Positions 1 to 9,640 of a stretch of DNA of 64,000 nt are shown here, in pieces. The stretch is from assembly GCA_013397845.1 (NCBI GenBank), contig VZTG01003212.1:763642-827641 (forward strand), read 5' to 3'. The notes beneath the pieces were generated by a model. That model saw only the letters and a list, made by a program, of their open reading frames with translations, had not been told where the DNA came from and searched no databases. The DNA is from Melanocharis versteri. Taxonomy: Eukaryota; Chordata; Aves; Passeriformes; Melanocharitidae. Position 1 is the stretch's first letter. Every line of letters starts with the position of its first letter. The translations under genes and the position numbers were made by a program.

Positions 1-655
1 GATGGGGGAAAAATGCAAGACTAGTGCAAGCATGTGGCGACACGTCACCAGATTTCTCCGCCAGGATCAGCACAATTCACAGGTCTCCTGTGAGACTCCT
101 TAATCCCACACTCCAGAACCCACGTGAAGTTCTAGTACCTCTAGCCTCTGCAAAGCTGCTTAGATGACATTACAAACCACGCCCTCTTGCTTTAAATCCC
201 AAACCCACTAAAATTTTTCGCACTCCCTGGATCTCTGATTATGAGCAGCAGCAAGAAAATTTCATCTTCTCCTTCCTTGTAGCATCAAAAGACTCTTGTC
301 CATCCTTTCTCAGCAGCTTTTTTCCCAAGAAAGGAAGTCCCAAACCTATCTGCTGTACAGAAACTGTTTGGTGCCTTTGACAATTACTGTTTCTGTGATC
401 TGAATCTTCTCTAGCTCTGATCTACCTTCCCTCATGTGGATCAGATGCCCTTAGACGTTTTCTGTGCTGTTGGCTTTTGACTACTTATCCCATTTTGTGA
501 AGCCTTAATGCAGGCAACAGTGGAACCAAAGGCCCTTACAAATATCAGTAGTGAGGCAAGCAGGGTTTTACACTCATCACTTCCTCACGGTCTGGCAAAA
601 AAATGAATGCATTCTTAAAAGCAAACTAATACCACATTCCCAAATTCCCTCTGCA

Positions 656-656
<1 letters not shown>
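1..656. other. Non-coding stretch, nothing recognised
   Basis: AT-rich unique-looking sequence with no long open frame, no CpG cluster and no repeat family I can name. It ends where the long A-run begins. Confidence 0.5.

Positions 657-703
<47 letters not shown>
657..703 (+). repeat. Poly(A) homopolymer, about 47 bases
   Basis: An uninterrupted run of A. No recognisable retroposon body precedes it on the plus strand, so it may be a mononucleotide microsatellite or the tail of an element too diverged to recognise. The lysine-rich open frame through it (about 551-751) is an artefact of AAA codons. Confidence 0.85.
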
Positions 704-706
<3 letters not shown>

Positions 707-3700
707 AGGAATTCCAGGGTTTTTGTCCCAAGTCATATCATTTTTGAGTGAGGCTGAGTCACATTTGTTAACCAATTAAATTCTTTTTTAAGGAAGAGAA
801 GACAATCCTAGAACAGGCCCAATTATATAAACCGATTAGTTATATCAATTTTCTAATGGTACCATGCTAGTTTTTATTATTATTATTATGAAGATCGTTT
901 TAATCCAACCAAACTGACACAGAAATTGTCATGCTGTAAAGACAAAGCTACTTTAGAGGGCCCGCACAGTAGAAAGCTCAGGCCCAGTGAAACTGTCTGT
1001 AGAATACACTTGTTAGTTTAACCCTACATTGCAAAAGGCCTAAAATATAATGTCAGGCTCCCGAGGGCAAAAGATCCATTCTGGAAAGTCTGTTTTTTCC
1101 ACTTGTTTTTTAAGGAATAACCAGCACACGCCTTTGAGTGTCCCACAAGGTAAACTTGGGTTTCTGTCCCCAAATGGAAGGACAGAATTATCTGCTTCTG
1201 CAGACATTTTCCACTCCATTCCCTAGGTTCACTGAGCTCTTCAATCATGTGCATAAGGCAGTGGAAACATCAGAGTATGAAATGCATTCCCCCTTGTCCC
1301 ATAATGACCACTGGCTGGATCTTGCAGGAGGATCCACAGGCTTTTTACTGCTGTCAAACCCAGCAGTGGTTCAGGAAAAACTGTGCTTGTGGAGAAATAG
1401 AGTCCAGGCTGGCAAGTAAATACAGCTCCACTAGAAAAACATCAGTAACCAAAGAGTCCCAGCTCCACAGGGTCTGAATTACAACACAGGGACAGTTTCA
1501 AGTCCTTCAGGTCTCACCCCAAGCTAAGCGAACACTGAATAAACCAGGAAGCTTTCCTTATAACTGGAGAGTACAGGTCCAGGCCTTTGGCATGTTTCTT
1601 AGGGAATGGTTGTAGCTGTGATGACATTTTAAAAAGCTGTGGAAGCCCAGCCACAGATGCAGAGATGAAGCATTCATAGCATGCATTCTAATAATTTTTG
1701 TTTACACAGCTTAGGAAAAAAACCCAAACTAAAACTAATTCCTTTTCGTGTGGGAATCTGCTCTGGTTTAACTCAAAGGTCATTTTTAAGTCTGTGTGCA
1801 TTTACAGTGCTAGACAAATATTTGTCAAATATACAGGCTGCTGTTCTCGTTTGAAAGATAAAGGTTATGGAGGGAGGAGGGGAAGGGAAAAAACCCAAGC
1901 AATGCAGAACATTGAACTGAATGAACCTTAAGGAAAAGCATCCATCTGCCAGCGAGAGACACATTCCCGCTAGCAGAGACTGCCACCTTTTGGGGAACAG
2001 CTTCAGAGGCCGAGTAAAGCGGATGCTCCACCTCTCCCATAAACTTCCAAGCTTGGTTCTGCATTTGCGTGTATGTCAGAGTCAAATGGCTTTAATTACT
2101 CAACTTCCAGTAGATCTGAAAAAAGAACAGTTACAAGAGCATCTCTGAGCTCCGGTGGGTTTTTCCCTTTTTTCTAAAAATGCAAGGTATATTTTGTTCA
2201 GTCTATTCATCTCTGCTGCTAGTGTTTTTGAATCTCAAAATTACCAACGATTCATATCATTTGAGCTAGCAAATCTCGATCAAATTTCACGGAAGGGGAA
2301 ATACCTCAGATCCAAAATCCCAACTCACTTCCTGAGAATTAGCACCTGAGAAAATGAAGTACATTCATATTCATGCTTCATTTGGGGAGAGCAAAGGAGG
2401 AACTTAGCTAAGACTCTTTTTGCCTGGGAGCAGCCAGCCAGCCTGGATGTGGCTCCCCAACAGCCACTGCGAACACTCTCTTTTATCCCAGCGCTGACCC
2501 CAGACACACAAACACAGGGGTCATTACAGTAGGTAAGCAAGAAGCAAAATAGATTACAGATCAATTGGATTAAAACGTCATTGACTCTGCTACTCTTTTG
2601 GTGACTGACTTGTTCACACATAGGGACAGAGCCCACAGGGAGAAAACTAAATACTTTCCACTCTTCACATGTGTTTTTATGGGTGTTTTTGGAGCATGTG
2701 TGAAACATCATTGTTAAAGACACTGCCTTAGGATTTTTGGATATGTTTTATCTGCAGTCTGACATCAAAAGAGGTCACTGAGTTTAAAAAAAAGTCAATA
2801 ATAAAAAAAAAAGCTGTCATTAAGAAAAATAATCTTACTACATCTTTGAAGTAGAAGCAGAAAATTCAGTAATTTCTTCTACCCTTCTTGCCTCTCTCGA
2901 CAGAAGCTTTGGGTTTTATTTTCCCTTTTAAAATAAGTATCTGCCCAGTTCCAATCCCAATTTGACACAGACCTCAGGGATATTAGGTTCTTGTAAGAGT
3001 CCTGACAATATGTAGGGAAGGAAAGAGCCCAAATACCTCATAGAGGGACAGACTGCAGCCAGAGCTGAGCCACACCGTTAGATACCAGGGGCTGTGCAGG
3101 AAATAAGGTGTCACATTTAATCTCACAGCACAATCTATAGCTGTGCCCCCCTCAAATCCCTCTCCTGACCTGCCTTTTTCTGTTTTTATAAAAAACAGTC
3201 TTTGCACTGACACTGCCTCTCCCTCACTTGCTCTCTCGAACGGGGAACCCTGCAGTCTCAAATCACAGCAGAAATCTTCAGTACAGCCCCTGGGGGCAGT
3301 GATGCCAAGTAGTACATTTCACAGGAGTCTGCCCTCCAACTAAACTACCTTCCAGCCCTGTAAAACGCTCTCTTCTATCACCATTCTCCATCCAGGAGAA
3401 TGAAAGGACATTGCCTTTCAGAAGGTCAAAAGCCCCTATGTGTTTTCCTTGTACTACGGGACGGGAATAAGGCACAATACTGTCATCTGCTGTGTCTCCC
3501 AGAGCAATCTTTCCCAGCTGCTCTTCCTACTAGGCTGCCACCTTCTTGTTCTCCCCGTCCTGCTCCTTGTCCCCAAGCTGAAGAGGGCATTGGAGGAAAA
3601 AGAACTTTGATGCAACAGTACCAGCCCTAGCACGTCAGTGGAGTGGGAGCTAAAATACTCCCTTGCTCATCCGGTGCTGATGATTTTCCTCTCCAGCAAG

Positions 3701-4368
3701 AAAGGGGAGACAAGAGAAAAGGTTTGAATTCTTGTCTCACATGAAACAGGCTGAGAGCTCACTAGTTAGAAGCCACAAGCCCCAGATCTGGAAACATCAG
3801 AAGAACACAAGTTATCTCTCTATAAATCACTACAAGCTGTGCTAGTCTTCAAAATGCAGTGAGATGTGTTAAATGCTACCAAAAACTGACTCGTTACTTA
3901 TTTCCATTTTCTATGCTGAAATACCATGGTGGCTACAAGCAACTAAAGCCCACATAAATTCGAAGCCCACATGAATTCAAAGCCCAAGCCAAATTTTGCA
4001 GCAGATATTCTAGATTGTATCTAACCAGAACAGCACTTGTTCCAATTTTGATGTTAGCCAGTGTTCAGGAAAACAACTGAACTTAAAAGATTTTTTCCAC
4101 CATAGCTGAAAGTTTAAAGCATCTTAGGGAAGTATGCTCTTAAAACTCCTGCTATTAGAGTGGCTACTTATTCAGCACCTCTGAATTAAGGTTTGAGGCC
4201 AAAAGAACTTTCCACCCCCTACAGGCTCCGAAAGGAATGTGCTCTCACCATCATGGGAGAATGTTCTCAGACATCCACTTGTGGGGGTATAAGGAAAAAA
4301 AAAATCGGGCATTTTCTTGCCATTGCACAGGAAGAACACAGAAGATAACTTATTTCACCCTTGAAAAG
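704..4368. other. Non-coding stretch with chance ORFs
   Basis: It holds a (TTA)n tract near 870-888 and scattered open frames. The longest is a minus-strand frame at about 2325-2743 (roughly 140 codons between stops), which has no splice sites at its edges and no recognisable domain. I see no CR1, LTR or CpG island here. A short imperfect tandem repeat lies near 3950-3990. If the minus-strand model starting near 9167 is real, this would be its 3' flank. Confidence 0.45.
3950..3990. repeat. Imperfect tandem repeat, unit about 19-20 bp
   Basis: Two near-identical copies of a unit of the form AAGCCCACATRAATTC, followed by a third partial AAGCCC. It is a small local duplication with no obvious function. 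Confidence 0.7.
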
Positions 4369-4518
4369 CTAGTCTTGACAGAGACAGACATTCAGAATGC
4401 GCTTTTTTAAGTTCAATATCTTTGAAGGCTGCTGTGATCTTGGTGAGCCAACAAGTGTTAAACAATTAAGTTCCTTTTTCTCCTGGGAAAAGATAAAGCA
4501 TTTTCTCCATTGGAATTG
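4369..4518 (-). CDS. Candidate terminal exon of the minus-strand model from 9.2 kb
   Basis: On the minus strand a strong acceptor (pyrimidine-rich tract ending GCTACAG) precedes a frame open for 49 codons that ends at TAG (4371-4369). The frame starts in phase 0, matching the phase-0 end of the candidate exon at 4747-4947. The product would be basic, with segments such as QEKKELNCL and SKILNLKKRI. A second AG within the segment (after CTTTTCCC) gives a shorter in-phase alternative. I do not recognise the protein and see no domain. The plus strand is also open here, so the call rests on splice signals and phase. It could easily be a decoy exon. Confidence 0.25.
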   Translation of the reverse strand, partial: QFQWRKCFIFSQEKKELNCLTLVGSPRSQQPSKILNLKKRILNVCLCQD

Positions 4519-4746
4519 CTGTAGCAAAACCAACAACAGACACCAATCTAGTGAGCTGAAGAACACTGTTGGGAATATGTGACAGCTGAAGGCTTGAGTG
4601 AACCTTTGTTCGGCAAAGACACAGGATCTGGGGTAATCCCAAGTTTCCAGTGTTTTATTAAGAAGTGCCAAATAATGTGACTGCAGACAAAACAAAAAAC
4701 TAATTTAGCCCCTTGAGGTCTTCGACCTGAAGGCAGGTACACTCAC

Positions 4747-4947
4747 TCTGAGAAGATGCCCCTGAAAACAACTGAAGGGAAAACAGTTGGAGCTGTTGTG
4801 GCCTCCTTGAGCTGCCTTCAGCACTGTCTGGATTGCCTCCCTCCTGCAAGTCTGACTGTCTTCTGCCTGTTGGTTTACTCTCAATGTCAAGGACATGTTG
4901 GTTTGGTCGGAAATATGGATCAGAATGTCAAGATTCTCTCCTCTGGC
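4747..4947 (-). CDS. Candidate internal exon, minus strand, phase 0-0
   Basis: This is a 201-nt segment open for 67 codons on the minus strand. Its donor is good (CTCAGA followed by GTGAGTGTA); its acceptor is only fair (ends CCTGAG). The predicted peptide is hydrophilic and includes DSQTCRREAIQTVLKAAQ, with no domain I can name. Both edges are phase 0, compatible with the exons placed on either side. The plus strand over the same interval is also open (about 4756-5001), a reminder that openness alone is weak evidence. Alternative: intronic DNA with fortuitous splice motifs. Confidence 0.22.
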
Positions 4948-6777
4948 CTCAGGATATCCCATGAAATTGAGCAAAAATCAACCTTCAGGGGAGTATTGTA
5001 GTAAAGTAAAATGGATATGCTCCTAGGCCAGCAGAAACATTCAAATTTGCCTTCTCCCTAAAACAACTAATAAGCTACTCACCAAAATCCGTCAAGTCAG
5101 GCTTTAGCAGCAGGATAGCAGAGCGTTCTCAAACACATCAAATTTGCGTCATGTTAAATCACCTGGGAAAATTATTTTTTTAAAACCTTGACGGATGAAT
5201 AAAATATTTTTTTTTGTTTAGGCACCAGAATGAAGCTGGATAAACAGGTCTAGACCAACTTGTCAATCCAGCAAAATTTGAACAAATATTTCAGCATTAC
5301 TTTAGCTAAAGAAAACTTTTGGTCCTTATATCTTCTTGTTACTCTGATCATGTTACTAAAAATATGTTACTTGAAACATTTAAGTAGAATGCAATTCAAA
5401 ATCATCATACATGATCAGCTAGAAGATTTAGGACTCTGCATACTAACACAGAGCAAGATTTCCTATGGCATTGACAGCCTATGACATTGAAATCCCTCCC
5501 AAAGTTCAGCAAGGTTTGGTCATCTACGTTCCTTTGGCTCCTTGGAACTCTACCCTTGCTAGATTCAAAACAAATGCTTTGAAAGGTTGATTTATTTCTA
5601 ATCTTCCATCAATTTCCCTTGTTCCTAAAGGAAAAGAAAAAATTAAAGAAAAATCCCCAACACCTAGAAGACAGTTGTCTACCCCGGGGTGAATATAGCA
5701 GCAAGTATCTTGAATTATTTTGAAACTTTCTAGTGATTTCTCCAGAAGGAGAACCAAGCCCTCACTCCAGAAAAAGAAAAAAAAAAGAAAAAANNNNNNN
5801 NNNNNNNNNNNNNNNNNNNNNNNNNNNNNNNNNNNNNNNNNNNAAAAAAAGAAAAAAAAAAAAGAAGATGTAAAAGCAACTGATGGCTTCCAAGAGAGGG
5901 CAGTGTCAGACTAGGGATGATTCACAGAGAGCATTACTGTTACACCTGTTTTCTGCCACATTTTACTGTATGTATCTAAGCAGCTTGATGTTTAAATACC
6001 ACCATCCGTCAAAAAATCTTGGATATAGGTCAAAACTTACAAGTTGGCCTGCTGCAAGTTTCAAAGGGAAGGGAGATATTTCCCTTTTACAGATGCTGTA
6101 ACGTAAGGAACAGTGCTCCCTACATGGATTTAGTCCAACAAAAATGGCTCATAAGTACTGCTCATCTTTAAACACGCCATCAATTTTATAGAAGCCAACT
6201 CACTTTGCTTCCAAGTTCACCAGCAGCAAGGTCATGGTGAGATACAATCGCACAGATTCTGCAAGATCAAATACCAGCAGAGCAAAAATTATTATTTAAA
6301 AATTTGCCATTTATCTAACATTTCCACTCAAAGGTTCTCCAAGGCTTTTTTTCTTTGGTTGGTTTTAAGTCACTAGGAGCTAGCTAGACTATGCCAACTG
6401 TATTGTCCATTTTTCCTTCAGAGCAGAGGCTTGACTACCTAAACAACTGGGGAGAGAAAACTACACCACACCAGAGCCTTGTCTACTTTTCACCAAAGCC
6501 ATGATGCCAGCCCCCAAATACAGTCCAGTATCTTCTTTCTTGTCATTGAACAGACTGGCTTCTAGAAAAATGCAAACCGTTCCACTAATTCCCACCACCT
6601 CAAACAGCTCCAAAGCTTTAGACCTATCCTTTTAATCCTGATACTTCCAGCCAAAGCACCAACTGACCGGTGGTGGTCTCCAGGCCCTGGGAGACACCAC
6701 ATTTTGGATGATTACTCAGAAGACTGTCTCCTGGTGGGAAATAACCCAAGTTGTATAAGCCATTTACCTCTACTTAC
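4948..6777. other. Presumed intron or intergenic DNA with an assembly gap
   Basis: No recognisable gene. It holds the N gap at 5794-5843 inside an A/G-rich tract and several splice-like motifs. One is a minus-strand segment with a good donor (GTGAGTAG, near 5077) that is closed in all three frames. Another, near 5630, has a very strong minus-strand acceptor but its phase-0 reading stops after eight codons. Confidence 0.4.
5774..5862. other. 50-N assembly gap inside a purine/A-rich tract
   Basis: The Ns occupy 5794-5843 and are flanked on both sides by A-runs interrupted by single Gs. The gap probably marks a simple-repeat tract that could not be assembled. The round length of 50 suggests a placeholder size. 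Confidence 0.9.
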
Positions 6778-6939
6778 AGCAATATTGAAGGCAGAGCCAG
6801 CAGCTGACGTGCAGGAAGCAGCACCCAGAGTGCTGGGCACCAGGGGCAGTGGTGCTTGTGTTGGAGCCATGCAGAGCAGCAGTGCACTGGGGACAGACAC
6901 AGGCTGTCCCTCAGGAGCACTGGAGAAGTGCTTACCAAA
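6778..6939 (-). CDS. Candidate coding exon, minus strand, phase 0-0
   Basis: This is the best-supported exon of the left-hand model. On the minus strand a long pyrimidine tract (TGTTCCTCCCTCCCTAG) precedes 162 nt open for 54 codons, followed by a near-consensus donor, GTAAGTAG. The interval is locally GC-rich compared with its surroundings. The peptide is rich in Ala, Pro, Ser and Leu (for example FGKHFSSAPEGQPV and AAGSAFNIA), resembling a low-complexity regulatory segment, but I cannot assign a family. Its phase-0 start fits the ATGGCAAGG-donor exon at 9159-9167. The plus strand also carries an acceptor here but lacks a matching donor. Confidence 0.38.
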
Positions 6940-9158
6940 CTAGGGAGGGAGGAACAGCTGTGAGCATGGCACTACTTCAAATTATTTAAGTAACAAGATC
7001 CTGATTCATGTTCATTAACCTCCTGCTAAGGCCCTTAGGCCAGCTGCACAGCATCACATAACACCTGTGAAATTCATCTGCTCTTGCCCTGCAGGTGGCA
7101 AAGCCCACAGACAGGTTCACCAGTCAGAGAAACTGGAGTCCAGTGAATTTTTTTCCTTCAACCAGAATCACCCTCATCATCTCAGAGGTGCACCTCATAC
7201 TTCCTCTCTCTCTCTCTCCCTAAAGCATTCACATCTTTGTTCATGTTGGTGACCAATTTCAGTGAAGTCCAATTTCATTAATTTCACTAAGATGGTGAAA
7301 AAAGTCACATACGCATCTTTTTTCTCCAATGAGGTAAACCCACGTGGACATCAGGAGTTTCAGACAGCAGTGAAACTTTCAGGGCCAGAATGCAAAAAAA
7401 AGGAATGCATGAGGAAGATATCTTAATGAAAATTGAACTTCCTTAGTGTGATTTCAAGGTTGCGTAGGAAAACAAACAAGGACCTATTTTCTTGCTTCCC
7501 TCACTGAGGTACTAAAAAATCTTGCAAACAAACAAATACTCCTTTGCTGCAACAAACTCCAGCTTTGCTGCAAGAGAATACCACCATGGGAAACACCAAA
7601 AAACTTTCATCTAAGGTGGTGCCCAGTGTGCAGACCCGAGAAGTTTTGTGCCTGAAATGAGACTTTTACAGCTACGCTACGCCACTGGTCTCTACAGTGG
7701 TAATCCTCTTGAGTACTTTTAGAAGCCAGAAGAGCTAAGCCTGCTAGCACTGAGGTTAATAGTGATTTTCACTGGTTTCAGTGAAAGTTAGCCTCACTGC
7801 TACAGTCTAATCCATCTACATGGTAAGGTCCTTGGACAAAAGCATCAAGGCAGGATTTTAAAATTCTCTGTGCGGTAATGAAGTAACAACATATCTCAGG
7901 ATATCATGGCTTTTAAGAAGCCAAATCCCCATTTCAATAACACACATCCAAAGTTGTGTATTTCAAGTCACTTGAAAGGATTTGAGTCCATGAAGTGCTA
8001 AGCAATTTGAGTTCCCAAGCTTCAAACAAGTAGGGAATCCCAGAAGTGCAGTTAATTACTAACCACAGCACTACAGACACCTTATTTTTTAGAGGAAAGC
8101 CAAGAACACAAGTGTGTATGCAGACATGGTGCATTTCTGCAGAAAAGTAGTATCTTGCTTTTAAACATGCAATACATGTCAAAACCAGCCCTTATACAAC
8201 CAAGTATAGACAAAAGGATAATTCTAAAACCTTACTGTAATTTAGGTTAAATGGATCTTGGGACAGAAAACGGAAGATGAGAGAGAACACTAGGATTTAA
8301 GGGGTGAGGCTCTTTGAAGGAGCCTGAGTCCAGACCCGGCCATGATCAGTGGCATCCCAGGTTCAAACACTTACCCAGTCAGGCCTCAGTTTCCACTTGC
8401 ATACACAAAGCCACACTTTTTACACCTTAGTATTGTGGTTTGGAGAGTCATGCTCAGAACTGTAATACAAGTAGGAACCTACCTCATTCTGTAAGACCTG
8501 CAAAGAAGTTTATAAAGCTGACGGCAGCAGGCAGGACACAAAATATTTTTTCCAGCAGCAGTTTATGTTAATCTAAAGGTGGTCTCAGAAGACCTGAAAG
8601 CCTCTTCTCCCCACTCCCCCCAAACCCAGAGTACCTACATTACACCAAGAAGCTGGCTACTCATGACTGCTCACAGGTGTTGTACTGGCCTTTAAGACAG
8701 TCCCAAATGAACTTGGAGCAAAAGCATCCAATCAAGACCAACAGCAACTCTTTATTCAACTAGCAGAACTGCATCAAACTCTGCCACAGAAAAATTGCTC
8801 CATAAAACCAATGGGGCAGGAGTCCTACCATCTGCCTTTACTGACACTCTCTTTCCTCACCTGTTCCAACCATGCTCAGGGTGACAAGGAGCACACCTGA
8901 GCACCCAGGCACTGCTGAGCACCTGGGACACTGCTGCAGCTTGGCAGAAACAAATTTTTTCTCTTCTTATCCCACCTCACCCCTCATAATGGCAACTTGC
9001 AAATCGTTCTTAGCAAATTAGTACAGGTTTTCTAACTGAGCAACACTTCTGGGATTGCACTGGTGAAAACAAGCAAAATTAACATTACACTCTTCAGAAC
9101 GTGAAAACCCACCCACAGCAGCCTCCTTTCCTCTTACAGAAGAGTTGGAATCACTCAC
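6940..9158. other. Presumed intron; possible ancient MIR/L2 remnant
   Basis: No coding segment with convincing edges. It contains a short CT microsatellite near 7199-7219 and a possible MIR/L2-like fragment at about 8345-8400. A plus-strand frame near 8665-8897 is open but has no splice support. Confidence 0.4.
8345..8400 (+). repeat. Possible MIR/L2-like fragment
   Basis: The motif ACTTACCCAGTCAGGCCTCA followed by GTTTCCACTTGCATA resembles the widely conserved MIR/L2 segment that reads roughly 'cacttaacct...gagcctcagtttcctc'. It is short and diverged, so the call is tentative. Confidence 0.35.
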
Positions 9159-9167
9159 CCTTGCCAT
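9159..9167 (-). CDS. Candidate first coding exon tip: ATG GCA AGG then donor
   Basis: At the inner edge of the CpG island the minus strand reads GAGCC-ATG-GCA-AGG followed directly by GTGAGTGA, a strong donor. The ATG has G at -3 and G at +4, a good Kozak context. This would be a largely untranslated first exon whose coding part is Met-Ala-Arg, ending in phase 0. A competing upstream frame (from an ATG near 9489) is open through the repeats and reaches the same donor in phase 1, but it would hit a stop at once in the 6778-6939 exon. The gene is not recognised. The transcription start is not mapped. Confidence 0.4.
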
Positions 9168-9250
9168 GGCTCTGAAGGTCTCCAAAGTTTCTTTGTGCCT
9201 CGCTCCCAGGGGCAGCCGGCGCGTTCCCTCGGGCGGTCGCTCGCGGTGCT

Positions 9251-9310
9251 CGCAGCCAGCCCCCGAGGCTCGCAGCCAGCCCCCGAGAGGCGCAGCCAGC
9301 CCCCGAGAGG
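9251..9310. repeat. Three-copy 20-bp tandem repeat in the CpG island
   Basis: CGCAGCCAGCCCCCGAG recurs with exact 20-bp spacing, its copies beginning at 9251, 9271 and 9291. It is followed by a pyrimidine-rich array of CCCTG/CCGCT units to about 9390. Confidence 0.9.
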
Positions 9311-9315
9311 CACAG

Positions 9316-9390
9316 CCCGCCCTGCCCTGCCCCGCTCAGTTCTGCCCTGCCCCGCTCCGCCCTGCCCTGCCCTGCCCCGCTCCGCTCTGC
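9316..9390. repeat. CCCTGCCCCGCT-type imperfect tandem array
   Basis: Variant units of CTGCCCTGCCCCGCT are separated by short linkers such as CAGTT or CCGC. The plus strand is almost pure C/T with scattered G. The strand asymmetry and repetition make this a likely variable-length site. Confidence 0.8.
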
Positions 9391-9447
9391 TGGGGCGGGG
9401 CTCCCACCGCGCCCGTCCTGGGGCAATCCCGGCTCGCGCGGGGCTCG

Positions 9448-9479
9448 CTGGCAAAGCTCGGGACTGGCAAAGCTCGGGA
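9448..9479. repeat. Perfect 16-bp tandem duplication
   Basis: CTGGCAAAGCTCGGGA occurs twice head to tail (9448-9463 and 9464-9479) within the CpG island. Confidence 0.9.
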
Positions 9480-9640
9480 GGTGCCGCATCGCCTGGGTCC
9501 GTGCTCTGTCCCGCCTTCCAGGAACGCCAACAGGCGCCGGCTGCCTGTGGATGCTGGCACGGAGGGAGCCAAGGCTCCGACTGGCGCACCGGCCGCCCTC
9601 GGCTCTGCCGCGCTGGGACTGAACACCGTGGGCGATCATC

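Larger units (their letters stand above)
9205..9640. promoter_or_regulatory. CpG island, probable promoter, minus-strand gene favoured
   Basis: There is an abrupt rise in GC and CpG density relative to AT-rich flanks. The island includes a GC box GGGGCGGGGC at 9392-9401 and several tandem repeats. The donor directly following an ATG at its left edge favours a minus-strand transcript. Long open frames on both strands through this island (for example 9145-9693 plus, 9151-9780 and 9155-9808 minus) follow from high GC and the repeats and are not taken as genes. Confidence 0.75.

Noticed and set aside
551..751. ORF containing a poly-lysine tract
   Set aside because: It is produced by translating the poly(A) run.
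2325..2743. Minus-strand frame of about 140 codons
   Set aside because: It has no supporting splice sites or family, and a frame of this length is expected by chance in 64 kb.
5068..5162. Minus-strand segment with a good acceptor and a GTGAGTAG donor
   Set aside because: All three frames are closed, so it is not a coding exon.
8345..8400. tRNA B-box-like GGTTCAAAC
   Set aside because: It has no A box or cloverleaf and fits a MIR/L2 remnant better.
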